Assembly: GCA_905182995.1 (NCBI GenBank)
Contig: CAJJDP010000086.1
Coordinates: 359,541-423,540 of the forward strand
DNA from: Paramecium octaurelia
Lineage: Eukaryota > Ciliophora > Oligohymenophorea > Peniculida > Parameciidae
Reading direction: 5' to 3'
DNA: 64,000 bases
How positions within the stretch are numbered: the stretch's first letter is position 1; each line of letters opens with the position of its first letter. The translations under genes were made by a program, and so were the position numbers. Positions 50,783 through 62,392 of this stretch are shown here, piece after piece. The notes under the pieces were generated by a model. The model made no database searches, was not told where the DNA came from, and saw nothing but the letters and a program-made list of their open reading frames with translations.

Positions 50783-51805
50783 ATGTAAAAATTTATTTGT
50801 TCATGTCCTGGTAAAGTATTACTAGCTGGAGGCTATGCTATTTTGAATCCCAATAATCATGGAGTATCAATAGCAATCAATGCTAGATTTAGGACTGAGA
50901 AAATTAAATTATAGGAAAAAAACTAAATAATTTTTAGGAGTGAATAATTTTTTCAAGAAATAAAATATTCACTAAATTAGATTAGTTAGAGTGAAAACAT
51001 CTATTTTGATGCCATTTTCTAAATTATATTTTAGAATCAACTGACTGCAGATTCTTGGTTGATTGAAACTAAGCCAGATTCAGCCTTTTATACATAAAAT
51101 TAAAAGAATAAAATAACAAAGTTAGGTTTAGGAAGTTCAGCTGGCTTAATTGTTTCTAGTTTAGGTCAATTTATCAATGATAATGAAATGTTGTACAAAA
51201 TAGCTTTATAAGCTAACATGATAGCATAAGAAAATAAAGGTTCTGGATTTGATATTTCAACTGCAATATATGGAAGCTAATTGTTTAGCAAAAATGAAGT
51301 CAAACCTTTAGATGGACTGGATAAAAATTACCAAATTCTATTAATTGATTTAAAATAAGGATAAAGCACTATCAAAGGAATAAATACAATATAAAAATGC
51401 TTATCTGAAAACTAAAAATACTATAATTATTTTTTAGAAACAAGTGAGAAATGTGTTATGGAATTGTTTTATCTTCTCTAAGAATAGAAATTAGTTAGAG
51501 AAAAGTTCTTAAAATTGAACTAAGAATACCGTTCTTTACTTAGAGAATTAAGTTTATTAGCTAATTATGATATTGAACCTAAAATCTCAACCGAGATTAT
51601 CGACTTTTCAATTGCTTAACCTTCCGTTTTATGGGGAATATGTCCTGGAGCAGGAGGGTATGATGCTATAGCACTTTTATGTAAGGATGTCACAGAGAAA
51701 GAAATAAAAGCAATAAAAGAATTTTTATTAACAAAAGGTTATGAAAATGCTCTGCATATGTATTATATTGATCATGGCATTTAGAGGGATATCATTAATA
51801 TTTGA
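50783..51805 (+). CDS. ERG8: Phosphomevalonate kinase (GHMP family)
   Basis: Mevalonate-pathway enzyme converting phosphomevalonate to diphosphomevalonate for isoprenoids. 340 aa, no introns. GHMP motifs in order: PGKVLLAGGYAIL (N-terminal strand), LGLGSSAGLIVSSLGQ (ATP loop), GSGFDISTAIYGS, and SVLWGICPGAGGYDAI (motif 3). The GGYAIL and PGAGGYDA strings are characteristic of eukaryotic ERG8-type enzymes rather than mevalonate or homoserine kinases. It is shorter than yeast ERG8 (451 aa), with reduced loops. ATG at 50783 is preceded by a 43-bp divergent spacer. Confidence 0.9.
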
Positions 51806-51869
51806 TAACATATTAATAAATTATATATGTATAAAGTTAATATATGTCTATTAATGATAAATTTCATTC

Positions 51870-52804
51870 TCAATCATCGTTTTCTGATTGTTCTTCTTTT
51901 TTTTTACGATTTGAATTATCTTTCTTACTAAAACAATGGAAAAAGCATAATTTGCAAAAGAATAGTAAATCTGCATCCAATATTGCAGGTCCCAAATAAA
52001 TGTCATTTGAATTCTCGAAAATAAATTCCATCTATTCAAATCTCTAAAGGGCTAATTATAAAAAGCAGATATAAATTAGACCAAAGCATGCTAAAACGGC
52101 TACGATTATTAGATGTGATCTAGTTAACAAGCATAAGACGCCAGACATAAAAGCCACCATAACAAAAATATTACAGAATTATTTTTTGACTTTCATTCCT
52201 TAATATTGCTTCTCGGCTTAAATTTCATGATTAATATACCTACAGAACTTTTGATTAAATATATCAAGTATAATATTGAAATCCCTAGAGCTAGAGTGAT
52301 TAATTCGCATTTATACTCTAAATACCATAGTGAAATAAAAACAAGGAGTAAAATTTTGGAACAAGAATGACAAATAAAAATCAAAAAGTTATAGGGTAAC
52401 TAGAAATATCAATTAATTTACTTTTGAGACTGCACTCGGACAAAACTCAGAAAGTAATAGTGTGATAATGTAAATAGTTCCAACAAATTATTCCAAAAAA
52501 GGAAGCCAAGTTAAAATCCATCCAAAACGATTTAATTACAAAATAAACATTGTTAAAAGACTTGTAATAAAATATTAGATGGCAAGGATTCTTAATGAGG
52601 ATTCTGAAGCAGTTTCTAACACTGCTCCTTAAATAGCAAGGATTTATTACACTTAATACAATTACTCCTCAGCAGCCTTATCAGCTTCAAATAATCTTTA
52701 TTAGTTTATCAATTGTACGAATTCAATTTTTTCTCTATCTCATCCTTCTTCTTGTCATACTCCATAGCAACTGGAATAGTGGTTTCATCTCTTCTCTCAT
52801 TCAT
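51870..52804 (-). CDS. Multi-pass membrane protein, function unknown
   Basis: 288 aa after introns of 23, 22 and 23 nt. A cytosolic acidic/Lys N-terminus (MNERRDETTIPVAMEYDKKK) precedes about six hydrophobic segments: LAIQYFITSLLTMFILQL, VGTIYIITLLLSEFC, FLIFICHSCSKILLLVFISL, ITLALGISILYLIYLI, CNIFVMVAFMSGVLCLL and LIIVAVLACFGLIYICFL. The C-tail is Cys/Lys-rich. No transporter signature recognised. Confidence 0.7.
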
Positions 52805-52867
52805 TATTTCTTCAATAAGGATTATATAATTATTAATAAATATTTTTGCATAAAAATTTAAGGATAT

Positions 52868-53457
52868 TCAATAAGCGATACTTTTGTAAATGTACGCAAT
52901 TACCAGTCCTATAAAAAATAAAAGCCATCTCTACGAATTCCCCTCAGCTTTCTATTATATGAATTTTATTACTTTATGTTCAAGTTCTCCAATTTTATAT
53001 AAATCCATCTTTTCTCTTGCTTCTTAACTGTGACCAAGCCTTTTAAATGCTTCGGTTGCATTTTAATTCTTATATAATTACAAAATTTCTTTTCCTCCAG
53101 GATGATTATCTGCGAACTAAGAAATAAATTGTATTATACCTCAGTACAATCATATAAATTATTTTAGATCACTATGTATAGATTTTCCTTATTCGATCTA
53201 ATATGATCCCATGAAACCTTTTATCTTCGGTCTTAAAAGGAGCCAATGAAAAATTCCTTCATCATCTCCTTTGCCTTTTCACTATGCCGAATAACAACTT
53301 CAAACTGTCTAGTAACATCAAAACCATTATATTTTTCTAAAATTTTAAACCCTCCAGGATGTCTTGTTGTGAAATCTGTCAAATCATATACTAATTTGTT
53401 TATTACAACAATGACCTTTCCTTATTATACTTATTTATCAATATAATTTTAATCCAT
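52868..53457 (-). CDS. Tandem cytochrome b5-domain membrane protein
   Basis: 188 aa with one 23-nt intron. Two cytochrome b5 heme domains in tandem: the first has VYDLTDFTTRHPGGFKILEK with the second axial His in VIRHSEKA; the second has FADNHPGGKEILQLY with its partner His in LGHSQEA. Each HPGG and downstream His is intact, so both may bind heme. A C-terminal tail anchor (WLLFFIGLVIAYIYKSIAY) places it in the ER or outer mitochondrial membrane. Single-domain anchored b5 is the common form; the duplication is less usual. Confidence 0.85.
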
Positions 53458-53687
53458 TATTGTTATAAATAATAAGTATTGCTCTATTTACCTCAATTAA
53501 TTTGTATTATAGAGAAAATATAAAAAGAATCTCTTTCAAATTTTATTTAATAACTTTCTACGATAAAGATTTTAATTTGAGCATTATATAACAATTTCAA
53601 CTTGTATTGTGCAAACTAAATACTCCAAAAACAGAATTAAAAATCACACTTAATTTAACTTTATAACATAAATTAATTTTTATATTA

Positions 53688-55254
53688 ATGGACAATTACA
53701 TAAAATTATAAGAAAAATTGTAAATCAAAGTCATATATAGTTTAGATTATTTAAAAAGCCAGTTAGTGATAATGCAGAAAACAGATATTGGAATAGTTTT
53801 AATTAAGTCTTAGAAAAATAACATAATTAATCAATAAAAGCAATTAGTGCCTCTAACAACATCAAATAAAGAATTGCCATTGCAAGTGGAAATATTGTGG
53901 AAATTTTCAGCACAAATAAAAATTAAATCACATAAACCTTGAGTAGATTTAAAACTTAAGTGCTTTCACTTTAATTGAGATGCGATTCCCAATTATTAGC
54001 CACTTCGCATGAAGATGGATTAGTCAATATTATGAACCTTAAGACAAAAACATCTCTAAGATAGTTCAAAAATTTCAAGAAACCTGTTCATTCAATCAGC
54101 TTTAACAATACAGACTAAATCTATGCAGCTGGAGATGATGGAGTAATGTTTATTATAATTTAAGACTATAAAACTCTTTGATATACCAAATGATATAGTG
54201 ATTAGAAGCATACCTAATGCTCATAATGATTTTATTAGAAGCATAGCTGCATATGATGATCAATAATTATTATCTTCATCTTATGATAAATTGATTAAAT
54301 TATATGATTTGAGAAGTAGTAACAATGAACCAATTAGATCCTACTTAGCGAATCATCCAATCGAATCAATTCTGATATTACCAAATAAGTTAAATTTTAT
54401 ATCTGCTTAAGATTAATTTACTACTTTATGGGATTTCAGAAAAGACAATTTAATTTAAGAATTACATACAAATTAGAAGACTGTTACTTCTTTAACCTTA
54501 GCTTAATATCATGATTAAACCAGAATTATCACAGGATCTTTAGATCATTAGATAAAATTTATTAGAACTGATATTTTTAATGTTACCCATTAATTGAAAT
54601 GGAAAAGTCCTGTGATGGCTTTGGATGCTTCACTAGATGGATTTAATATTACTATTGGAGGAAATGATGGCTAATTATAAATAAATTAGTTAAAACCATC
54701 AAAAAATGATGAAGATATTGAAGAGGAAGAGGATTATATACCTGAATATCTAAAGTCTAATCCACATTTATAAAGAAGAATCAAAAATTATAAATTTTAT
54801 AATCGAGGCATCTATTCTAAACTATCTGACTATGATTATAAAGTTCCAGCAATACAAAATCAAAAGTTTACAGGTTATGAAAAATTTTTAGTTTCTTTTA
54901 AATATAAGGAGGCAATTGTAAAGGTAAATTGCAAAATTATAATAGGCTTTTAAAGAAAAAAAAACCTCTATAATACTCAGTTTAGTGGAGGAATTGTCTG
55001 AAAGAGGAGTGTTAGAAGTTGCATTAAAAGATATTAATGAGGAGGAACTTTAGATGATTTTACATTTTATTTTATAAAAGATGTCTAATCCTAAATACTC
55101 TTGTTCAATGTTACATGTATTAGATATATTAGTTGGTATTTTATTCGATTCTATTTTAGATATATATAATATTGGCGAGATTTATGATTAAGCAAGAGAC
55201 GAGTTACAAATTTAAAGAGAAATGAAAATTTTAAAAGGGATGATTTTGATTTGA
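53688..55254 (+). CDS. UTP15: U3 snoRNP protein UTP15
   Basis: Component of the tUTP/UTP-A subcomplex of the small-subunit processome, needed for pre-rRNA transcription and 18S processing. 498 aa after introns of 26, 22 and 22 nt; human UTP15 is 518 aa. An N-terminal WD40 propeller spans residues about 40-310 (LLATSHEDGLVNIMNLKTKT, AAGDDGTIKLFDIPND, LLSSSYDKLIKLYDLRSS, FTTLWDFRKDN). The C-terminal UTP15-specific helical domain follows, including FLVSFKYKEAIVKAF, VEELSERGVLEVALKDI and LHFILQKMSNPKYS. Motif order and length match the family. Confidence 0.9.
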
Positions 55255-55606
55255 ATTAATGTCGCAATCTAAATTGTTTTTTATTTGATTTAATAGAAAT
55301 TGCTTTATAAAGAAACACGAGTATCTTTTCTTAAATGTTTATATTATTAAAAATCACACTAAATTATAATTACTTAACTAATGACTTTATCTAATTAGGA
55401 ATGTGTTGAAATAGGGAAATCAAGTATGAAAGCTTAAATTATCAATGTTTGAGCGATATGGTTTTTAGAATCATTATAACAGAATATGCCAAAATCAAAT
55501 TATCTTTAAAAATTTCAATTTCGAATACTTTTTATTTAAATTTATTACCGAATTAATAAGAAATTTAATTAAATCAAGTCAAAAAGTTTATATAAGAAGA
55601 TCATAG
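55255..55606. other. Intergenic AT-rich stretch, nothing recognised
   Basis: About 350 bp downstream of UTP15. Only short AT-rich open stretches; no gene, RNA or repeat recognised. Confidence 0.5.
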
Positions 55607-56340
55607 ATGAGTTATGATGTATTTATTTCTTATATAATAATTCAACTTTTAAAAAGATAAATTCTTAATGTTAGTATCTTTTCTCTTCTCTAGTTTAAAC
55701 AAGGAGACTTAATTCAAATTAATTACATTTAATAAAGTAATCAAAAGCTTATATTCTAACTTATTTTAAAAATAAAATATAAGGTATAATTAAAACGAAT
55801 TGAGATAGACCTTAGAATTGAATCATTTGAAATTATTATATAGAACTTACGCCAAAACCGATGATTTCTGCTTAATCCTTGTTGTAGTCTTTCATTTAAA
55901 ATAAAAGTATCTGTCAAAAGTTTATTTTAAATTGTACTATTTTTAAACAGAAACCAGAATTTATTCAATAAGATGTTTACAACGAACCAAGAGATTAAGA
56001 GATTGTGGATTGATTAAACTCAATAGTATTTATTTTTATATTAAAATGATATTCAAATATAAGGGTAAATTTTCATATTGATTTTGAAGATACATTTATG
56101 TCTAATTTTTGCAATTACTGATAGTACATTTAAATTATTATGAATTTCTTTTGCAGAACAAATAAGAATGAACCCTGTTCCAATAGATTTATTCTTGCTT
56201 CGCTATCTATCTAGAAAATAATATTTAGGCTTAAAATCAAGGTTGCAATACTATTCTATCTCACAAATGATGCTTATTGATGCTAGCTCGCAATTACTTT
56301 TAATATCAATTAAAGTGCAAATTACAGTTTATTGGTGAGG
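55607..56340 (+). pseudogene. Possible decayed or unresolved gene
   Basis: An open frame starts MSYDVFISYIIIQLLKRQ and is TGA-free for about 80 codons. Other coding-like blocks follow in shifted frames (LYRTYAKTDDFCLILVVV; MNPVPIDLFLLRYLSRKQ; LQYYSISQMMLIDASSQLL) up to about 56340. They cannot be joined cleanly with short introns. Either a multi-intron gene or a degenerating one; no homology recognised. Confidence 0.3.
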
Positions 56341-56549
56341 ATTGTGTAACTTGAAACATAGATAATAAAGAATGTATATGAAAAAGATTCATACTATTAA
56401 GTAAAATAATTTTGAATAGTAAACAAATATTTAAAACCTGATTAATCATACTTAACTACTCCCTCCAATATTATGAATGTTGAAAGTTAATGCGTTTTTG
56501 CCATAAATTTAATATATATGAAAAAACTTAATGTAATTACTTATTATTA

Positions 56550-57360
56550 ATGTTGACATCGCATGAGCTTAAAAATCTGGTATATCCTCTCTCATGCTAG
56601 CTTGATGAAATAAATTATGAGCTGTATTCATACAAATTTCCAATATGGCAACTACATGACTGCGATGGATTCGTATAACAATTTGGTAATCCAAATATAC
56701 AGCCTTATGATATGACTTGCTCAGCAAAAGGAGGTTCATAGTCAGGATATAAATTTTCCAGATACTTCAAATAATTATAATGAGGTTTCAATCTATAATT
56801 GAAGAACGATGCACTTAGCTTATTACTCATTTGATTTGAAATTACAATAAATATGGTTGCAAAAAAAATCTGGCTTGCAATTTATGTGAAATGTGTGCTT
56901 TCTGAAATTCTTCCAATACAAGTGTTAAACTCAATTCCATAAAGGATTAAATTAAATTTTCGTTTCTATGTCAAATTTATTATTTATATATCTGCTTTAA
57001 TTTGAAAATTAATCTTTAATATAGTTAAGAATTGAAAAAGCTGCATTTTTCTTATGACTACCTCGATGAAGGATTAATGCTTTTCAAAGTAATCTGATCA
57101 TAAAATTGCATTGATTTTAAAAAATAATGTTTTGAATTTATTTACTCATACTTTAATAAATTTTAATGTACAGAACCCCTTATAAGTTTTCTTTCATAAG
57201 CATATTAAATGGGTTAAATATTTTAAAACTGAAATTAATGGTCTGTCTTTTCAATCAGAACGATGTCATTACACCATCTAACTCTTTGATTAATTTAAGA
57301 ATTATTTTAATGGCTTTGTTAAATATATTGGGATTCCAAATCATTCAATTATTTTGTTAA
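56550..57360 (+). pseudogene. Possible cysteine-containing gene remnant
   Basis: ATG at 56550 opens a convincing stretch (HELKNLVYPLSCQLDEINYE, then LYSYKFPIWQLHDCDGF) to TGA about 75 codons later. Shifted frames then contain a Cys-rich block (YGCKKNLACNLCEMCAF) near 56850 and a hydrophobic block to 57360. The Cys spacing recalls zinc-binding modules, but stops and frame changes indicate decay or unresolved splicing. Family not recognised. Confidence 0.3.
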
Positions 57361-57613
57361 AACAAATTTAATAAGGAATTGAGTAATCTTATAAATTTTT
57401 TAATAGAGAATACATAAAACATTTGATTAAACTTAGGAAGGAGAGAAGGTCGAGATAAAGCGTTAAGGCATTCAAAGATCTTTGAAATTATTTTAAATTA
57501 TTAGTGACGAATTATAAGTTGAACTCATAGAAATTGAAAGCTAGCATCAATTTTTAATTTCATTTTTTTAATATTTCTAAAAATTAATGGTAATTTGTAT
57601 TTATTATTACTAT

Positions 57614-59773
57614 TCAAATCTTTTTATTTATTTCATTCACCCCCTTTGATTCTTCATACAAAGTCTCCATCTCTTAATGTTTAGCTCGTTGTTCTTATTC
57701 AAATTCGAATAGTGAATCAGCTTAAAAATAATAAAGGTTTAATACATTTGAGGTTTTATTGGTGAAGTATTGTTAATTTGTTTATTAGAGAAACACCTAA
57801 AGGAAAAATTTATTTATGTAAGAATGCAATATTGTTCTGAGAGTTTATACCAATAGCTATTCTGTAACAATTAATAGCTTCTTTGTATCGATGTAAAAAG
57901 TGTAATATAAGTCCTTCATAAAAATAATTTAAATTATATTACCCTTGTTTATCCATGCCATACTGTTATTAGGATTTATCTTAATTGCATTATTGTAACA
58001 GACAATAGCTTTCTCAGGTTGCTTTAAAAAGTGCAATATAGAACCTAGAAATAATATCTATAAATTATATTACCCTTATTGTTAAATGCTTTATCATCAT
58101 CAGGATCTCTAGCAATAGCTTTCTCGCACCACTTAAGAACTTTTTGAATTTTATTTAATTTTATTAATGCACAACCTATAAAAGTGTTTAAATATTCATG
58201 GCGTACGGTTATTAAAATTTATAGAAATGGCCTTATTTTAACAAGTAATAGCTACTTCGTCTATATTTAAATGGTGTAATATAGGATCTATATAAATATA
58301 TTTAACTTATATTACCCTGATTGTTATATGTCATATCATAATTAGGATTTCTAGTTTTAGCATCATTCAAACAATCGATACCCTATTAATATTTCTTTTC
58401 TTCTATTAATGAAATGACTATAAAAAGATATTTTAAATTATATTACCCTTATTTATCCATGCTGTGGCGCTATTAGGATTTATATTAATGGCATTAGTGT
58501 AGCAGTCCATTGCTTCTTCGCGTCTTTATAAACAGTGTAATGCAAGACCTGCATGATAATAATTTATATTATATTACCCCCATTAGTCAAAGCATAATAA
58601 TGAAAACTATTTCTAGTTTTTGCTTTAATGCACCAATCATATGCTTCTTAAAATTTTTGTTATTTCATTAAAGCACACCCTAAATTCTAAAATTTATTTG
58701 ATATTACAAACAAAAAACCATGCATCAACATTATTTCCATTTTTAGAAATAACATTTTCAAAACTCAAAATGGCTTGTGGATAGTTTTGTTCATAATATA
58801 ATGCAACTCCTAAATTCAAATAGTTAAAAATTCCATTACTCATATTGTATTCTGCATTGACAGAACCAAATGAAATAGCTTTTTTGAAATCAGTAATAGC
58901 TTCTTGGTAATTTTGTTAATAGAGTTAATAAACACCTAAATATAAACATGTTAAATGATAAAACCCCTATTATTCAATGCCACTTCATTTTGATGGTTAG
59001 CCAGAATCGCAAAGTTGCAAGTCTCAATAGCCTCTTTGTATAATTTAGAATTTTCTAATGATAAACCTTTAACAATTTATTTACCCTATTTGTTCCACCC
59101 ACCATGATTAAAATTTATAGAAATTTCTTAACTCCAAATTTCAGGAGCCTTTTTTAATTTTTCCAAATAATATAATGAGAAACCTAAATAAAAATGTGAT
59201 TAATTATATTACCCTTCTCATAATCATCATTGGGATCTTAAGAAGATATTGATATCTTTAGATTATTGATGGGGTTTTATGCATCTACAATATTTTTGAT
59301 TGTATAAAGAATTTATTCAAATTCCTACTAATCTTTTTCTATTAAAATTATTCAAATGAAATACCTGTTTGCCTTTTGTTGTTCAGAAGGCTAAATTGTC
59401 CGATATTGATGAGTTCTTTTTCGCAAGTTTACTTTTCTAATTACTAATTCAAGTTATAAATGTTTTTTTCTGTCTATGTTATAATCTATTAAAAATAAAT
59501 CTCCATTTTCTTGAAGTGGTCTTTGATCGTTAAAACAAATTTTTCGTTAAATTTGATGAATTCTTTGATATCTTAGCAATTTTTTTCAATTGAAATATCA
59601 TTATTGTTATTGTTGTCTGGGTGTGGGTGATCCTAATTTAGGGATTGAGGAGAATTTAAGCTTGTTTTCTCCTCTACATGACAATTACATTTTTACTATA
59701 GCAATTAATTCATAAATATAATAATATCTTTTTCTAGAGACAATAACAATTTAGGGTAATTTCTTTATTTCAT
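57614..59773 (-). CDS. TPR-repeat protein with one intron per repeat
   Basis: From ATG at 59773 (MKQRNYPKLLLSLEKDII) to TGA at 57614; roughly 600 aa after about 12 introns of 18-31 nt. The N-terminal 170 residues include a short Cys/His stretch (QQKCNCHVEEK) and a coiled coil. The rest is about a dozen 34-residue TPRs, e.g. LHFLKQPEKAIVCYNNAIKI with NPNNSMAWINKG, and LHCLQRREEAMDCYTNAINI with NPNSATAWINKG. Most repeats end in N-K-G, and that Gly codon is split by a phase-1 intron beginning GTAATATAA. The tail is acidic (ADSLFEFEQEQRAKHQEMET). TPRs bind partner proteins; function unknown. Confidence 0.75.
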
Positions 59774-60287
59774 AATGAATAAATCGAATCTTAAAATTGT
59801 ACTAGCTGATAGTTGATGAGCTCATTTGAAAATAATATAGATTTTAGAAGTATAAGTGATATATAACTAATTATAGTTGGAGGTAGCTCCTTTGAAATGA
59901 AGTAAGAATTCACATAGAGCTTGAGTTAATCAGCAGTTAAGATTATTAGATGGTTGTTAGAGGGTAGATATAATAATTATCTCCTTAAATCTTGATCCTT
60001 TTAAGGTAGTTAATACTTATTGATGTTTAATATATATATTCAGTCTTTTTATATTTCTAATACTTTTAATGTTAATTGAAAATAATAATTACAAATTATG
60101 AAAATAGTATAATTTTAATGCTTATATGTCTAGGATTAAGTTTATTCTTTTTGAATGTTATCTTTATCTAACTGTTTATAAATAGTAATTAATTAAGTTA
60201 ATGTACTTTGTTTTAGATTATAATTTTAATAGTGTATTGTATGTATATCTTTAAATATTAATTTATAACCGTTGTTTCTTGACATAC
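59774..60287. other. Intergenic AT-rich stretch, nothing recognised
   Basis: About 510 bp of very AT-rich sequence between the TPR gene start and the WD40 gene 3' end. No frame or RNA gene recognised; it presumably includes the TPR gene's promoter. Confidence 0.5.
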
Positions 60288-61036
60288 TCAATATTTACCA
60301 AATATTTAAATAGCATATAAATAAAATGGTTTAATCACTTGCTAGAAATGGAATACTATTTAAAAATATGTAATTATCTATCTTAAGAAATTAAGATCAA
60401 GAATTGAAACAAAAAACACATATTATTCAAAAAGGTAATAAGAAAATGATTTAAATGAGAATTGAAATGCTTTTAACTTATTTTGCTTTAAGTCTTCTAA
60501 AAAGCAACTTCCTTTTGATTTAAACAAAGGTTTTAAATCTATCCCTTAATAATTCATGAATTGTCCTTTTAAGATAAGTGTTCCTGATGCTTGAAACAAA
60601 GGATTCGAGCATATTCTAAGTATTGTACAATAAGGATTAACTAAATAATAATAAATATTGCATACCATTTGGCAATTAGGAGCTATTCTAAAGTGGTATG
60701 TTAAACTAGGCAAGCAAATCTTTATAGCTACCATTTGATTGAAGTATTTCCTTTGATGTTTTTACATCCCAAAGTCGAATAGAGTTATCATCACTACCAG
60801 AAGCTAATGTATTTCCATCAGGGGAGAAATTGACTGAATAAACTGTTGATGAATGGCCATCTAATATGGCTTTTTATTATCCTGTCTTAACATCCCATAA
60901 ACGAATAGAGTTATCTGCACTACAAGATACTAATGTAGTACCATCAGGAGAGTAACAAATTGTTCTTACTTAATTTGAATGACCATCTAATTTGGCTTTT
61001 TATTATCCTGTCTTAACATCCCATAAACGGATAGAG
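60288..61036 (-). pseudogene. 3' fragment of a WD40-repeat gene (copy A)
   Basis: Reading from 61036 leftward: about two and a half near-identical WD40 units ([20 protein letters not shown], then [20 protein letters not shown]), a last diverged blade, a 25-nt intron at 60641-60665 and a C-terminal domain (GTLILKGQFMNYQGIDLKPL). The 5' side ends abruptly at the foreign segment starting near 61037, inside a SIRLWD motif, so this fragment has no start of its own. The stop could be at 60288 if no further intron occurs. Beta-propeller scaffold, partner unknown. Confidence 0.6.
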
Positions 61037-61037
61037 A

Positions 61038-61900
61038 TTCGTATTCCGGCCGTAGGGAGCTTAGGAAAACCATTCGTATTCCGGCGGTAGGGGCTTGGGA
61101 AAACCCCTACTATATTCAGGCAGTAGGTACCACCTCTGGATTTATGAGTCAAAAACTATGTAGGTACCACCCCCGGATTTGTGAGTCAAAAAATTATGCA
61201 GGTATGACCATAAGTAAATCGATGATTTCTGAAAGCTGACTAATAATTTTTATCTGAGGGTTTGATTAAATTTTTCTATTCAATTTAGCATCGTAAATAT
61301 GTATTAATTCGTTCTTTGTATTTGTTTGTTTCACATTTTTGAAGAGTTGATTCTGAAATATGTTAATGTATTAAATTATTATTATTATTTATTTAACACA
61401 ACTAATTATCAAAATCAGATTGTAGTTTATATCGAGACACCTGGGGTTAATAATGCTGGGTGGTTTAGAGGATGCCTAACTCTAGATCCCACTGGAGTTC
61501 TTTACGAACTGCACTATATATTTTAAATTAATTTGTAATTGTAATGTGATACTCCTTAGTGCGTCATCTAGATTTATGTTATTAATCGATGATTTTAGTA
61601 GAACGTTCTGGAATTAGTATTTGTTTTGGAGGCATAGATAGCACTAGAGATAATATATAACAAAGATCTCTACAAGCTACTAAGTTAAAGCCCCAAACCA
61701 GCAATAGGATCAGAACAGAAAATAAGGAGGTGGTCCTTCGTCTCATTCTTTGTCTCAAGTTCCCTAGACTTCATATCCCTTCTGCCATGTTTGAAGAGTT
61801 TTCAGAGTTCCCTGGTCTGGCAGTAGCTAAGGTCCCCTTCCAGTTTAGGAACACTTGAGAATTCTGTGGCGAATGGACCCTGGTAAGAAATTATGAAAAA
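61038..61900. mobile_element. Foreign-looking segment inside the duplicated unit
   Basis: Base composition differs from the rest of the window, with CCGG, CCCC and CTGG strings. It begins with three imperfect copies of a TATTCCGGC-GTAGGG motif and two copies of GTAGGTACCACC..GGATTT.TGAGTCAAAAA. An internal open frame (about 61326-61526, ending TGVLYELHYIF before TAA under the standard code) and another near 61730-61850 use codons unlike Paramecium genes. No transposase or terminal inverted repeats were recognised, so the mobile-element label is provisional; retained germline DNA or an assembly chimera are alternatives. Confidence 0.35.
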
Positions 61901-61946
61901 TTAGAATAAATATATGTATTAAATGATTATAAATATTAATCAATTT

Positions 61947-62390
61947 TCATCGTTTTTATAATCCAATTTGGTTCTCTAAAATGAAGCTTCCTCTTTGTTT
62001 AAATAATGTCCTCAAGTCTATGCCAGACTGATTAATAAATTCTCCTTTCAAAATTAACACTCCGTTGGATCGAAATTCAAGCTAATTTGATATGACAAGG
62101 TAATTAACAGGAGAATTTACTATATAAAGAAGAAAATAAATACCACTTTCTTGAATTAAGTTGTTGTTAAAGTTTTGAGATGAAAATTAAGCTACAATAT
62201 CTTGACAACAATTATCTGAAGATAAGATTTATTATCCTGTCTTAATATCCCATAAACGAATATGGTTATCATCACTACCAGATGCCAATGTAGTACCATC
62301 AGGAGAGTAACAAATTGAATTAACTGTTTCAGAATGACCATCTAATTTGGCTTTTTATTATCCTGTCTTAACATCCCATAAACGGATAGA
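61947..62390 (-). pseudogene. 3' fragment of a WD40-repeat gene (copy B)
   Basis: From 62390 leftward: [20 protein letters not shown], one further complete WD40 unit ([20 protein letters not shown]), the diverged last blade, a 24-nt intron, and the C-terminal domain ending [20 protein letters not shown] and a short basic tail at TGA 61947. It is cut at its 5' side by the second foreign segment at 62393, so it has no start. Confidence 0.65.
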
Positions 62391-62392
62391 CT

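Larger units (their letters stand above)
61038..62392. repeat. 1,355-bp tandem duplication, unit 1
   Basis: The unit begins TTCGTATTCCGGCCGTAGGG and recurs exactly 1,355 bp later. It contains a GC-richer segment (about 61038-61900), then the 3' end of a WD40 gene on the minus strand (61947-62390). The copies look virtually identical; I noticed one C/T difference (GACAACAATT versus GATAACAATT). Confidence 0.9.
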
